From Pomacea canaliculata (taxonomy: Eukaryota > Mollusca > Gastropoda > Architaenioglossa > Ampullariidae), in contig NC_037602.1 in the NCBI RefSeq assembly GCF_003073045.1, positions 930,001 to 994,000 on the forward strand: DNA of 64,000 nt, written 5' to 3'. The notes beneath the pieces were generated by a model. It saw nothing but the letters and a program-made list of their open reading frames with translations, ran no database searches and had not been told where the DNA came from. Positions within the stretch are counted from its first letter, which is position 1; every line of letters starts with the position of its first letter. A program made the translations under genes and the position numbers. Positions 26,005-37,354 of this stretch are shown here, piece after piece.

Positions 26005-29000
26005 GAGTCAGACTGTGTTCGGAAGATTTTCAAACTGCAATTCGTGAGGTCTTGAATAAAACAATATGACGGCCTTCAGGTCCCACCTTGAAGCTGCTCC
26101 ATTTTATCTGTTTTATTAGCGAGTGTTTATTGTGCAACAGGGGAGGGCACAGTTTTCTCTTCGTGGTCCGGTCTCAGAATTCAAAACTATTCGGCGGACC
26201 AGCAACATACCAAAAAGCATCGCCGTGACTACACAACAAACCTAGTGAAAACAGGATGGGAATGTATAACGATGTTTACTTACTTACAGAATTTAGTGTC
26301 AAAAGTGAAGCTGCTTAAAGTCGCTTACAACAATAAAAATGTAAACCGTCTTTCCTCTGAGGCAGCCGCCGTTGATGCTCTCTCACAGTTCCATCATAAA
26401 TATCAGACGAATTATTTGTTACTTTTATACCTTATCTATTTTAGAATGTTACGGACTGATGATTTCTCACATTAAGTCGTATTTGATAAATTAACTTTCC
26501 TCCAATCTAACCCTAAGAAATAAAAAAGTGATTTATGTTTACCTCGCATTGTGGCTGACAGGCGGTCTACAGACTTCCACGAGCAGTACTTTGTCCACCT
26601 CTGTTTTACAACATGAAATACGGTGCATCAGTATACATAACTAAAGCTCATTTAGTCTCTGAAGTTGCCCTGCCCTATAAGGAGTTCTTGCCTTAATAAC
26701 ACACTTCAATGAGCATTATCAAGTTTGATTTAGACAAGTTTAAAACTGAGTGTGTACTGAAAGAGTTTCAGCTGAATGAAAATTCATTTTGTGTTGCAAA
26801 TACTTTGAACAGTCTCCTGTGATCGGTCAACATGCTTAATAAAAGAATGAAAGAAAAAATTGTTACAAATAGCAGGCTGATCCAACAAGATGTAAACATG
26901 AAATTGTAAAGGGAGATTAATAAGTCGACTTCGTCTTCCACGATACTGCTAGCTTTGTCTCCCCTGAAAATACTGGGAGGTGGTGTCCTTATGTAAATGA
27001 AGAAAAAATAGTAACATCTATCTTCTACATCATCATCTTCTTCTTTATGGTATTTGGATTTGGGAGGTTAGCTGTCTTTTTTGAGTCCCTTGAATTTGAA
27101 CTATTTTAACGGTAATGCGCTATCCTCAGCTTAAACTTCTCATCAATTTAAATATAACACAACCGGCATTTTTTTCTTATTAATCTTCGGTTTTAGTGTA
27201 CATTTACATGGCTGGTGGCCGCATTTAATGAGACAAATATATCTTTTTTAAGGACTAGAAATGACATCTGAGATACCAAAGTTTCGGTCGCCGGTAATTG
27301 TGATACGGGTGCATAGATACACCGACTGGCGTTTCAGACACGAATCTTAAGACATGTTAATTTTTTGATTGTATGTGAGTGGCGAGAGGAAAGTCTTCTA
27401 CTTTTACCCGCTTTCATATTGCTTAACAGCAGAAACATATAGATGGATGCCCGCTCGTAGTACTGTATATATTACACTTATATAGAACTTTAGAACTTTC
27501 ATAAATATGTACAATACATGCAATATATATATAAATAAAAATATATGATAGTTTCAATTTAATTGTTAAAGAAGCATTGGAGATTTTCAGATGTATTTGA
27601 ATACCTATCAAGTCTAATAGTCTTATGTAAAAAAAAAAAAAATCAGCCGCAACAGTCAATACATCGAGGTGCAACATCTTTGTATGTATATATTTATAGA
27701 ACAAATCTTCTTGAAGGATAACATCGCAAAACCACGACTGGTCTCTGATACACTGTCTCTCCATCTGCTCATATCCCTGCAACATTGCCTAGCGTGTTAA
27801 CAAAAATTTCAATAATCTTTTCCTGATAAAAAAGATAATATTAAGTACCAGCAAAGAATGTGGTGCTGACTGTTGTCACTGACTGAGCGGAGGATGCGAC
27901 TGATAGTCTAGACGGGTGTGAGGGGTCGGGTGGGGTCGAGAAGAGGAAGATCTACAAGGAAGACGCTCCGTGCATGGTTTGTACTCGTAGCCATCCACTT
28001 GTCAACCATGTGGAACATTCCCAAAAGTTTGATAGGAGGTTATATTAGCCAGAGACAAACAAACACCCGATTCACGAGCCATTGAGTATTGACAGTTAGT
28101 ATTGACAGTTAGGAAAGTGACCGGCAAAATAGTGATGTCTCAGTCTCCGCATGTCTTAGGTCAAGGGTGAAGCAGGAAACAATAAGGTGCAACTTAAACA
28201 AAAATCATCTTTTTAGAAAACAAAAACGCAAACAAGAAGCTGCGAAAATCTAGTTTGTTTACTATAAAGAAGTGATGCTAGCCTGGAAAATTTTAGACAA
28301 TAAAAATATTTATTCATTTTTATTTAGAAAGAAAATGACCAGCGAAATAAAATTTCATGTCGAAGATAGTACAGTTTTATATTTTTATCGTTTCTGCTCC
28401 TTTCAGATTATGTTTTATATGTATCAGGCAGGTTTGTATCATTGTGTTTGTCCTCTTTATTTATAAGCTCTCTAAAACTGATATTTCGCTTCTGCTGAAC
28501 AAACACCAATCACGACATTGTGCATATATCAAGACACAACAAAAGCCACCCCATGGGACTAACCACTGAATCTGAAGACATTGTCATACTGACTGTCATT
28601 CACCACCAGAGAACGACTCCAGTTCGCAAACAAACAAAACATCACGTGCACTGAACCAGTGTGTGTGTGGATGTGTGTGTGTTTGTGCGTGCGCACACTA
28701 GTACAGCAAACATTCGTAGAATCTTCTGTAACTCACGGCGAGACAAAGGTAAAATGTAGATAACAAGTAAATACAAAAACACTTCTTTGGCCTGTGTTCC
28801 TGTGTCCACGCTGAGTGCAGAAGATGTGAAAGTCGCTCAAAGCGAGTCAGCAAGGAGACCGAGTGTTTAACAGGCTGGTAAATAAGTAACAACAACATAC
28901 AAACTTACACAAACAATAAAGTCTGAGCTTTGTAAGAAGTTTCTCTGCTGGCAGAAGTCTCTTTATAAAGACTTGCTGTTAGTACTGGAGAGTGAGTGAA

Positions 29001-29742
29001 GAACGAAAAAGTGTTTAGTGTCAAACAGATAAGTGCGACTGTACTCAGGAAATTAAACATCGCATAAATAACTGAGAAATGTTCACACGGGCAAGATAAA
29101 TGGTGTGTGGTGTGTCCGTGTATGTGTGTATGTACGTGTGTACGTGTGTACGTGTGTGTTTCAGCAAACATTTCTTGAGAAGCAACATCTAGTTAGACAT
29201 ATAAGTAATAAATGTTCGAAGAAGAACCTTCAAAGACCAAAGTATAATTCTGTTCATAATTTGGATAATGGAAAACTACTGGAGCTACTGTCTCAAAACA
29301 TCAATGTAAACAAAGGAGTGATATTCGCTGCAAAAATTCACAAAATCCATATTTAAGTAAGACATTTTGATGACGATGTTTGTCTTCTTCTTTTCTTTCC
29401 TACATTTTCACCTGCTTTCTTGTATTTAAGCTCTCCGTGTAAACGTGCGTAAGGGGTGTGGTGAAGAACCCACCCATAAATATACATTTTGAAATCTGAC
29501 ATTTGTAAAACAATTATCCGTGCTGTTGATTACTCGATTAAATAGTTTTGCACTTGTAGCAAAGATTTAAAAACACAAAGAGCGGGTGGGTGGAGTTCTT
29601 TAAGTAAACAGTCTATTTCTTCAAAGAGGTTCACTGTAAGTGTTTTTGTTACATCGTACTATTTATGAACAGTTGCTGTACTTAGAGATGAGATGTGAGA
29701 TGTGAACAATAGCACCAGCGACGCCCAAGAACACTAGTCGTC
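25967..29742. other. No supported gene; (CAA)n tract near the left end
   Basis: An ACA/CAA microsatellite runs at about 25970-26005. The rest is AT-rich with short open frames and no domain. Tandem acgtgtgt repeats lie at ~29128-29160. Confidence 0.5.
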
Positions 29743-32689
29743 ATGACCACGTGGACACAAGTCCCGGTCTTCACCAGGTCCGAGCAGACCGTGTGGGACA
29801 CGAAGCAGCAGCAGTACAGCGGCCCGTGTCTGGTGGTACAGCACACTGATGTACATACATCCACCAGTCAGGACAACAACACCTACAAACAGGTGAGAAC
29901 AGCTGGTGGTACAGCACACTGATGTACATACATCCACCAGTCGGGACAACAACACCTAAAAAGTGTTACTCGATATTCACTCCAAACTCACTTTTTCTTT
30001 CAATGTGTGTGTGTAGCAGACGTACATCCTGTGAATTGTTCTCGTTACGAGGTCATCCACGACGTCATCGTAGTGTCAACAGACGAATGAAAAAAGGAGG
30101 AAGGTGAGGAGAGAGATCTGTAGCAACGGTGGTAGTCGACGTGATAGAGGTGGTTGTAGTGATGATGGAACAAACAAATTAAAATTAATCTCTTCTGAAA
30201 CTCTGTTTATTCAGGTCGAGCACTGGTTAACTATTGTATGTTCCGGAGCACTTATTCCATTGTTCACCCTCCTCGGTCTCCCTGGCAACGTCCTCAACGC
30301 CGCAGTCTTCTACAGACAGGGGCTAAGGGAGAGAATCAACGTCTGTCTTTTCGCCCTCGCCATCGTCGATCTTACCGCTATCCTCGTCTTTCTTTTATTC
30401 CATGGCGAGGTTCTCTACTGGGAGGTAATCAAGCCTTCCTACGTTCTCAGGCCCATCTTAATCGGTGAGTTAACGGGAAATATATTTAGATGCCTGTAAA
30501 CTGATTTGATCGAAAAGGATGAAATTCTCTTGCAAGTTAGTCTCCATGCTTGTCGTCACAATGCAAAAATAAATGAACCCACTTAAAATCAGCAACTTAT
30601 TACACATTGTGTGACATTGTTAATGCCTATTGTTGTGTTATTGTACGGAACATCCTGCATTGTATCCTTCCTTGTCCTGTCTGTCTTTGATATTCATTGA
30701 CTTACAAATTAATTGCATTGTGGCCATAACATGAAAAGCCTTCCTTAAAAATGATAACGTATTAAATAAGGCAATTTATTTATAATTTGTTTTCAAAGGC
30801 CTGAAAGGTTCTGTGTGGGCCTCTCAGTTCCTGTCGGCTGTGATCGCCAGTGAGCGGTGTTTCTGTGTCGTCAGTCCCTTCCACGCCAAGAGGCTGCTCA
30901 AGACGTCCACCATGGCCGCCATCATCGTCGTGGGTTGTACCCTGTTGACTGGGGGCATGTATGCTATCGCGGGGCCCAAACATATCCTCGTGTGTAGATT
31001 CGACCCCCTGACGAACATAACAGAAAATGTGATTTACGTGACGACGTAAGTTCATGTGAAAGCTATGTAGTGTGGTTTTACGGGAGTTAGGCAAGGGAGA
31101 AAAGCGGCAAAGGTGACAGTACAGTGTCACCAGACAAGGGAGACAATAGCCTCAGGAAATTGGGGATGATAAGACAACAGCGTATGGACATACTTGTTAC
31201 ATCAACAACGCACAAACAGCCGAGTATTTCAGTAACTTTCATAGTTTATGAGAGAAATTGCTAACAGGCTGCTGATAGTGTCTGCTGGCTGACAACAATT
31301 GTCTCTCCTTGCAGCTTCAGTCAATCATATCGGCGGTACGAGCAGACGTCCAGATTGATTGTTGACAAGAGCCCTTGGTGTAGTTGCGGCTAGTGCCCCA
31401 ATGCGGGTGAATAGGAACAAGAAAGTTATCAAACAGTTTTGCCACATTGCACAAGGTTCACCTCACTGTGCACGTGCACACAAGAAACTGGACTGAGACG
31501 AGAATAATGTCGTCCCAGAGAAGTCAAACAAAATGTCACGATAAAAAAAAAAAAAAAACACAAAAAAAAGCAAACAAAAAACTAAACAAACAAAATAACC
31601 CCAGTCCAGGACATCACTAGGATCACAAGTCAAACGATGGACTCGAAATTCAAAATTAACTAAAAAGAAAAAAAAAAAAAACCCGACAAAATTTAAAGAA
31701 ATCAGAAATAGCCCTCTCAAGGCGGTAAGGCGAAGGGACATCACTTTTCTCAAGCTTTATATAGATGTATATAGCTGTCATCTAGTATAAGGGGAGATAA
31801 CTGAATTAGTACCAGTGTTCTCATATTTCTCTCGCTCGCGTGCGTCATTCCGTCCTCTTTTTTTTTTTTTGTCCTTCTAATGGGTGGCTGCTCAAGTTAC
31901 CACTTTGTGTGAATGTACTCTAGCGATATCGCACTTCACTTCATATTGTAGATTTTTTTCTATAGGAACATTTCATAACCAGCAACAATAAACAAAGACA
32001 ACGGCCTTCCGTTAATAATAATAACCCTTCCAAATATCGGTTAGGGAGGCGAAAGATGAGTTTTACTGTCACGATGGTAAGGTAGAACATTTGTATCCGC
32101 TGTAACCACACACAAACACACACATCGTCTACTTTGCTGTATCAATAATATATCACAAAAGTAATTAGTAACATAATTGGATCCTTTCTTTGTCCCACAT
32201 GTCCAGATATTACCTGAACAATAAAGCGGTTATTGACATCTTCGACGTTTTTGTCTACGCCACGGCGCTACCGGTGATATTCCTCGTAGTCATCATCGTC
32301 ACCACTGTCATCACCGCCATCAAGCTTCGAGCAGCTCTCGCCTGGCGTCAGTCAACGGCCTCCCAGACGAAACAACGACGAAGACTTCATCTGAGGGTCA
32401 AGGTGACCTGAAGATGACCCGCAAGGAGGCGAGTGTGACCCGGATGCTGATGGCCACGTCTGTCTTGTTCATCGTGTGCATCACACCCAACTTCCTGCTG
32501 CAGGTGACCACGCTGGTGGTGCCAGATTTCAGCTTTGCAGGACGATACAACAGTCTGATACTTGCTTGCTGGAGGATTGTGGATTGTTTCTGGATGATGA
32601 ATTTGTCGTTGAGTTTCTTCATTTACTTTAAAATGGGGTCAAAGTTCCGGGAGGGGATTAGGGACATGATGTGCCTTAGAAAAGGTTAG
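29743..32689 (+). CDS. GPCR unit B: chemosensory-type class A receptor, one frameshift in ICL3
   Basis: Exons 29743-29892, 30215-30464, 30799-31045, 32207-32689, with intron phases 0, 1 and 2; expected product ~376 residues in the plasma membrane. Exon 1 is a 50-residue extracellular N-terminus (MTTWTQVPVFTRSEQ, QQQ, GPCLVVQHTD) without a signal peptide, starting in the shared context gtcgtcATG. Exon 2 holds TM1 (GLPGNVLNAAVFYRQG) and TM2 (LFALAIVDL). Exon 3 holds TM3 ending SERCFCVVSPF (ERC replaces DRY) and TM4, then ECL2 with Cys (VCRFDPLTNIT). Exon 4 holds TM5, an ICL3 with DLKMTRKEASVTRM, TM6 with FIVCITPNF, and TM7 ending FIYFKMGSKFRE. One base is missing in the aaa at 32370-32372, where ICL3 codes for a Thr run; after it TM6-TM7 continue in the correct frame to the stop at 32689. 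Ligand unknown; a chemosensory role is inferred from family resemblance to gastropod receptors. Confidence 0.8.
29893..29956 (+). repeat. Partial tandem duplicate of exon 1 end inside intron 1 (unit B)
   Basis: Right after the donor (cag|gtgagaacag) the sequence repeats ctggtggtacagcacactga...ggacaacaacacctaaaaa, a near copy of the last ~60 bases of exon 1. Its equivalent of the donor is degraded. Confidence 0.85.
31370..31425 (+). repeat. Dispersed repeat fragment (TAGTTGCGG family)
   Basis: tgtagttgcggctagtgcccc followed by a g/a-rich gggtgaataggaa stretch, closely similar to 34193-34236. It lies inside intron 3 of unit B. Confidence 0.4.
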
Positions 32690-34235
32690 AGGTCACAGGG
32701 GCTGACTGACAACTGATGGTGTTTGGTTACAATATTTTGAAAGAAATTCTTGTGATATTTACAGTGCTCTTTCGTGAGATCAACCACGCAATAATAATAA
32801 TAATAATAAAAATAAACAACAATAATAATAATATAGTTTAAAATGGTGCTTAAATTGTTGCACTGGAGCACAGAATCAAACTACTACTATGGGAGAATTA
32901 TGAAGAATGTACAGGTGTGACTATCTTGCCTCCTGCTCCACGAGATTTCTAGACTTTGCTGTTGTGCTCAGTGAAATGCAGGTTCTGAGCCAATCACTAT
33001 TTATTTGTTAGGATCCATATTTTTAATCGCTGGATCCCATCGACATCATAGAAGCCACAGACTGAATCTGAACAGTTGGCATTCCACACTTACATAGCAA
33101 GCTGAGCAATGTCAGCAGGTCAAGAGAAATATCGGTTATAGACATCGTTATTCACTCAAATTAACAAACGGATCTTCGTGTGCAGGTAGGTGCCTTTGCA
33201 CGTGACAGTCGTGACAACGACTTTTCCAGTCAATGTTTTGTCTGTTTAGACACGCCTGACCACTTTCTGTGGGATGTTTTATCTTTACATTTGCTCTCAG
33301 ATGTTGTTTCATTTCTAATTTACCGAAATTCTCCATAAACCTGTTTCTTGATAGCAACTATACATCCAGCCCTAAGTGTGGACACAAGCTTCACCTTCTG
33401 TGGACAGACATAAGTCTTGTGTATATTTATGTTTGTGTTTATGTGGCTGTGCTTAGTTATACTCCCGCTTTTTTATAAACGGATACAGTTTGCTGTAAAG
33501 CAAGTCTACACACTTTTATTATTATTCTTAAATTGTCCTGTAAATTTTTCTGGTCAGTTAATAGAGTGGAATGATGAATATGTAATCACCGGTATAACAC
33601 AGTATTGCCAAAGAATAAATTTGTAAAAGCTTTGCTTTGTCTTCATGAAACGATACTAAGGACCTCAAAATCAACTTTGCCTTCCAAGCTAAGGCTGACA
33701 TGTCTTTCTCTCTTCATCTACAAATATTTGTCTGAACTTTTATAAAGTGTTCTTACTGTGTCTTCACAATTTGTTTAGTTTTTATACGGACAGCTAAAAA
33801 GTACGAAAACATCCCAGTAACAAAAATGTGTAATCTATACGTGTTTAAAATATTTAATTTAAAGCTTTATAATTCAAATTATGTTTAAAGTGCATTTAAA
33901 GTATAACCATTTATTCAGCATAAAGCTCTTTTTGTAATAAATTGAGTTGTGTGTATATATTTGTGGATGTGACTTCAATGGCAGAGAAAAGCCTGTGACA
34001 TGGTGTGAGACAAGCAGGGGAGGGACTACTCTAGCAGAACATTTCTAATAATTTTTCTGACACACTGACAAGTCATTATGAACAGCTACTAATGATGAGA
34101 CTGCAGCAAGTGATGACATAGAAAACGACAACGAATTTAATATTATGGTCTGGCGTTTTCATGGTCCTACTGGACGCCCAGAACCTGATGGCGGGTTGTA
34201 GTTGCGGCCCTATGCCCCGCTGGGGGTGGAAAGGA

Positions 34236-34285
<50 letters not shown>

Positions 34286-35753
34286 ATAAATTATTACATT
34301 GTTATATTACAATTCTAGTCCACAGCATTGTAGAGGAATTTCATACCACCTCCTGTGCATCTCAGTATCTGCGGCCTTGAACTTAAAATCCCAACATCAA
34401 ACCCTGACACCTGGAGGACACCACAAACTCCTGTCTGTTAGTTAAACTGTATCTGTGTTGTGCTTTCATACAGAGCTGCCTGTCACTACCCTCAGGGTTA
34501 AATAAAGTCTTTTGCTATCTTAAGGCATCAAGTGAAGATTCCACTACTCGTCAAGTAAGATGTGACAAAAACTGAGTTGAAACTTCCCACCTCATGAGTC
34601 GTTAGTCCTCGTGGAGTACAAAAGATGTCGACAGTTTGTGAAACCACGGACTGACTACAACCATGTTCTTCAAGAATCTAAGAAAGATGTAAACAACGGT
34701 TTAAATCAGTGCAAGTGGACTGGCAGGTGACATCATTGAAAACGAAGTGGCAGCTTTACCTGCTGTTAGTATTCAATTAAAAACTATTTGCAAATCAAAT
34801 ATTTCTGAACACAGGAAATTAAATGAAGACCCTAGGAGGAGGTCTACATGTCACCAGGAGGACATGGCGTACATCAGGAGAAAGTGAGGAAATGTATCAG
34901 TGTACGTGCATCTGTGTTAACACAAAGCTTGTGTTTGTAAAAATACTTTGTAACCTTTTGTGTAACAAATCTTAAATCTTAAATTTCTAAGAAAAAATTC
35001 CTTTTTGTACGGATAATATTTAACGGAAATTTGAGTGCTGTTATGTTAATTGTAATTGTCAGTGCATATTTGTAAGTAAAATGGCCAACAAAATTATCAG
35101 CACACAACACTTATTTTACTGCTGATTACTACTTGACAGCACAATTACCGGATAACATAAGTATTCAACATTAAAAGATGTAAAAATATTGAATACTAAT
35201 TAACTGTATTAACATTTTGAATGGTTAGGAATTTTCTGAATCTACTAAATGTCCAAGAGAAACTTTACAAAACAACTAAAACTTAAAAAAAAAAACAGCA
35301 AAAAAAAAAAAAAAAAACAAACAAAACCCAGAAGGCTGTTCTGGAGAAAACTCCATAGAATCTACAAAAATAACATTTGAGTCGAAAGGTTAATGAGTGT
35401 TTCTGTATTCTAGATGTGTTTACGAATTTGTTCAGTATTTATTTCTCCCCTCTTCATATCTACCCGCGCGCTCAACCTTGGGTGGGAAGCATGGTATAAT
35501 TAATCAAAAGCCCACATCGTTATCATGAACTGAAGAATACTATAACCAATTAATTTTATTTGAGATTAGCAGTGTGACGGCATCCATTCAGTAATGTTTA
35601 TTCACGGTAAATGTTCTGTGAGCATTTTGTGATGCTCCCTGCATTTAAGGTGGCACCAGAAAACTCTTCCATAGATTGGAAGCGTAGAGGTACAGTTTGT
35701 ATTCACAGAGGTGTAGTAGGTGCCATCAGCAGAACCGACATACACTGGTCGTC
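32690..35753. other. Spacer between receptor units B and C without a supported gene
   Basis: Includes an AATAAT tract at 32791-32833, a dispersed repeat with a (GAT)n tail near 34.2 kb, and A-rich tracts at 35284-35322. No gene seen. Confidence 0.55.
34140..34285 (+). repeat. Dispersed repeat 3' end with (GAT)n tail
   Basis: ggttgtagttgcggccctat (34187-34213 region) plus ccccgctgggggtggaaagg leads directly into about 16 GAT units (34237-34285). It shares its core with 31370-31425, suggesting a mobile element that ends in a simple repeat. Confidence 0.5.
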
Positions 35754-37354
35754 ATGGCCACGTGGACACAAGTCCCGGTCTTCACCAGATCCCAGCAGGA
35801 CGTGTGGGACATGAAGCAGCAGCAGTACAGCGGCCCGTGTCTGGTGGTACAGCACACTGATGTACATACATCCACCAGTCAGGACAACAACACCTACACA
35901 CAGGTGAGAACAGCTGGTGGTACAGCACACTGATGTACACACATACTCCAGTCGTCAATGAATGGTCGTCACTGTTGTCATCAAAGTATCCCCAGTGACA
36001 GTGAGGAGGAAAGGAAAAGGGGAGGAGTGATGGTAGTTGTAGACGGTAAGAATTATCATGTCGTGGAGAGTCACGAGTTTCACATCCTCTGAAACAATCT
36101 CTATTCAGGTTCAATACTGGATGAGCATATTGTCCGGGGCACTCATTCTCCTGGTCTCCATCATCGGTTTCCCTGGCAACGTCCTCAACGCCGTCGTCTT
36201 CTACAGACAAGGTCTGCGGGAGAGGATCAACGTCTGTCTCTTCGCCTTGGCCATCGTCGATCTCGTCGTCGTCTTTGTCCTTTTTATGTTCCACTGTGAA
36301 GTCTTCTACAGGGAGGTAGTCGGACCCTCCTGGGTGGTGATACCTTACGTAGGCGGTAAGTTATTTTGTTTGAATTTTACGACAGCTTCATCCCACCAGA
36401 CAGAATAATCTGCGCTGCATGAAGAGTAAGGCCATTTCTTGTTCCTTTTCAAGCCCTGAAAGGTTCTGTGTGGGCCTCGCACTTCCTGTCGGCTGTGATC
36501 GCCAGTGAGCGGTGTTTCTGTGTCGTCAGTCCCTTCCACGCCAAGAGGCTGCTCAAGACGTCCACCATGGCCGCCATCATTGTCGTGGGTTGTACCCTGT
36601 TGACTGGGGGCATGTGCGCTATCGTGGTTCCCAAACATATCTCTGTGTGTAGGTTCGATCCCCTGACTAACATCACGGACAGCATCATCTACGTCACCAC
36701 GTAAGTAAACAGTATACAGTATGGTGTAAATTAATGTCAATTTCAATATAATTATATGTCCCTGCTAATATATTAGATATATTTATATACGTAATAGTTA
36801 CCTTCGATATAATTATGTAAACTGTAAGTAATGTAACCCAATAATACCTATGCCTAGATATTACATAAACAACAAAGTTATTATGGACATCTTCGACATT
36901 TTCGTCTACACCACTGCGCTGCCGGGGATCTTCCTCTTCGTCATCATCGTCACTACTGTCGTCACCTCCATCAAGCTTCGAGCGGCTCTCGCCTGGCGTC
37001 AGTCAACGGTCTCCCAGACGACATCGACATCGTCTGATGGTGACCTGAAGATGACCCGCAAGGAGGCGAGTGTGACCCGGATGCTGATGGCTACGTCTGT
37101 CTTGTTCATCGTGTGCATCACACCCAACTTCCTGCTGCAGGTGACCACGCTGGTGGTGCCAGACCTCAGCTTCACTGGCCGCTACTACAACCTCATTGCT
37201 GCGCCTGGTCCAGTTGTCGACGTCTTCTGGACGATCAACTCGTCTTTTCACTTTTCTGGTGTATTTCAAACTGGGGTCAAAGTTCAGGTGCTTTGTGAAG
37301 GACATGGCAGGAGGTGAAGAGAACGAAGTGACAGAAGTCGACAACATTCAGTAA
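35754..37354 (+). CDS. GPCR unit C: chemosensory-type class A receptor, one frameshift in TM7
   Basis: Exons 35754-35903, 36109-36355, 36454-36700, 36858-37354; phases 0, 1, 2. Start MATWTQVPVFTRSQQDVW in context gtcgtcATGGCC. TM1 contains GFPGNVLNAVVFYRQG and begins one residue shorter than in unit B (WMSILSGAL against WLTIVCSGAL). TM2 LFALAIVDLVVVFVLF; TM3-TM4 GSVWASHFLSAVIASERC and TMAAIIVVGCTLL; ECL2 CRFDPLTNITDSIIYVTT. TM5 VYTTALPGIFLFVIIV; ICL3 is short (STVSQTTSTSSDGDLKM); TM6 FIVCITPNFLLQV. An extra T in the run at ~37249-37252 shifts the frame inside TM7, so the sequence as given stops at 37317; without it TM7 reads as LVYFKLGSKFR and the frame runs to the taa at 37352-37354. It has the most compact introns of the family (205, 98 and 157 bases). 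Confidence 0.8.
35904..35955 (+). repeat. Partial tandem duplicate of exon 1 end inside intron 1 (unit C)
   Basis: The donor gtgagaacag is followed by ctggtggtacagcacactga and tgtacacacatactccagtc, a copy of exon 1 sequence from the same gene. It is shorter than the unit B copy. Confidence 0.8.

Noticed and set aside
36345..36746. A recurring antisense open frame opposite exon 3 of several receptor units (also near 30780, 42990, 51695 and 56702)
   Set aside because: It recurs only because exon 3 is nearly identical among units; it has no independent codon or domain signal and lies opposite a clear coding exon.
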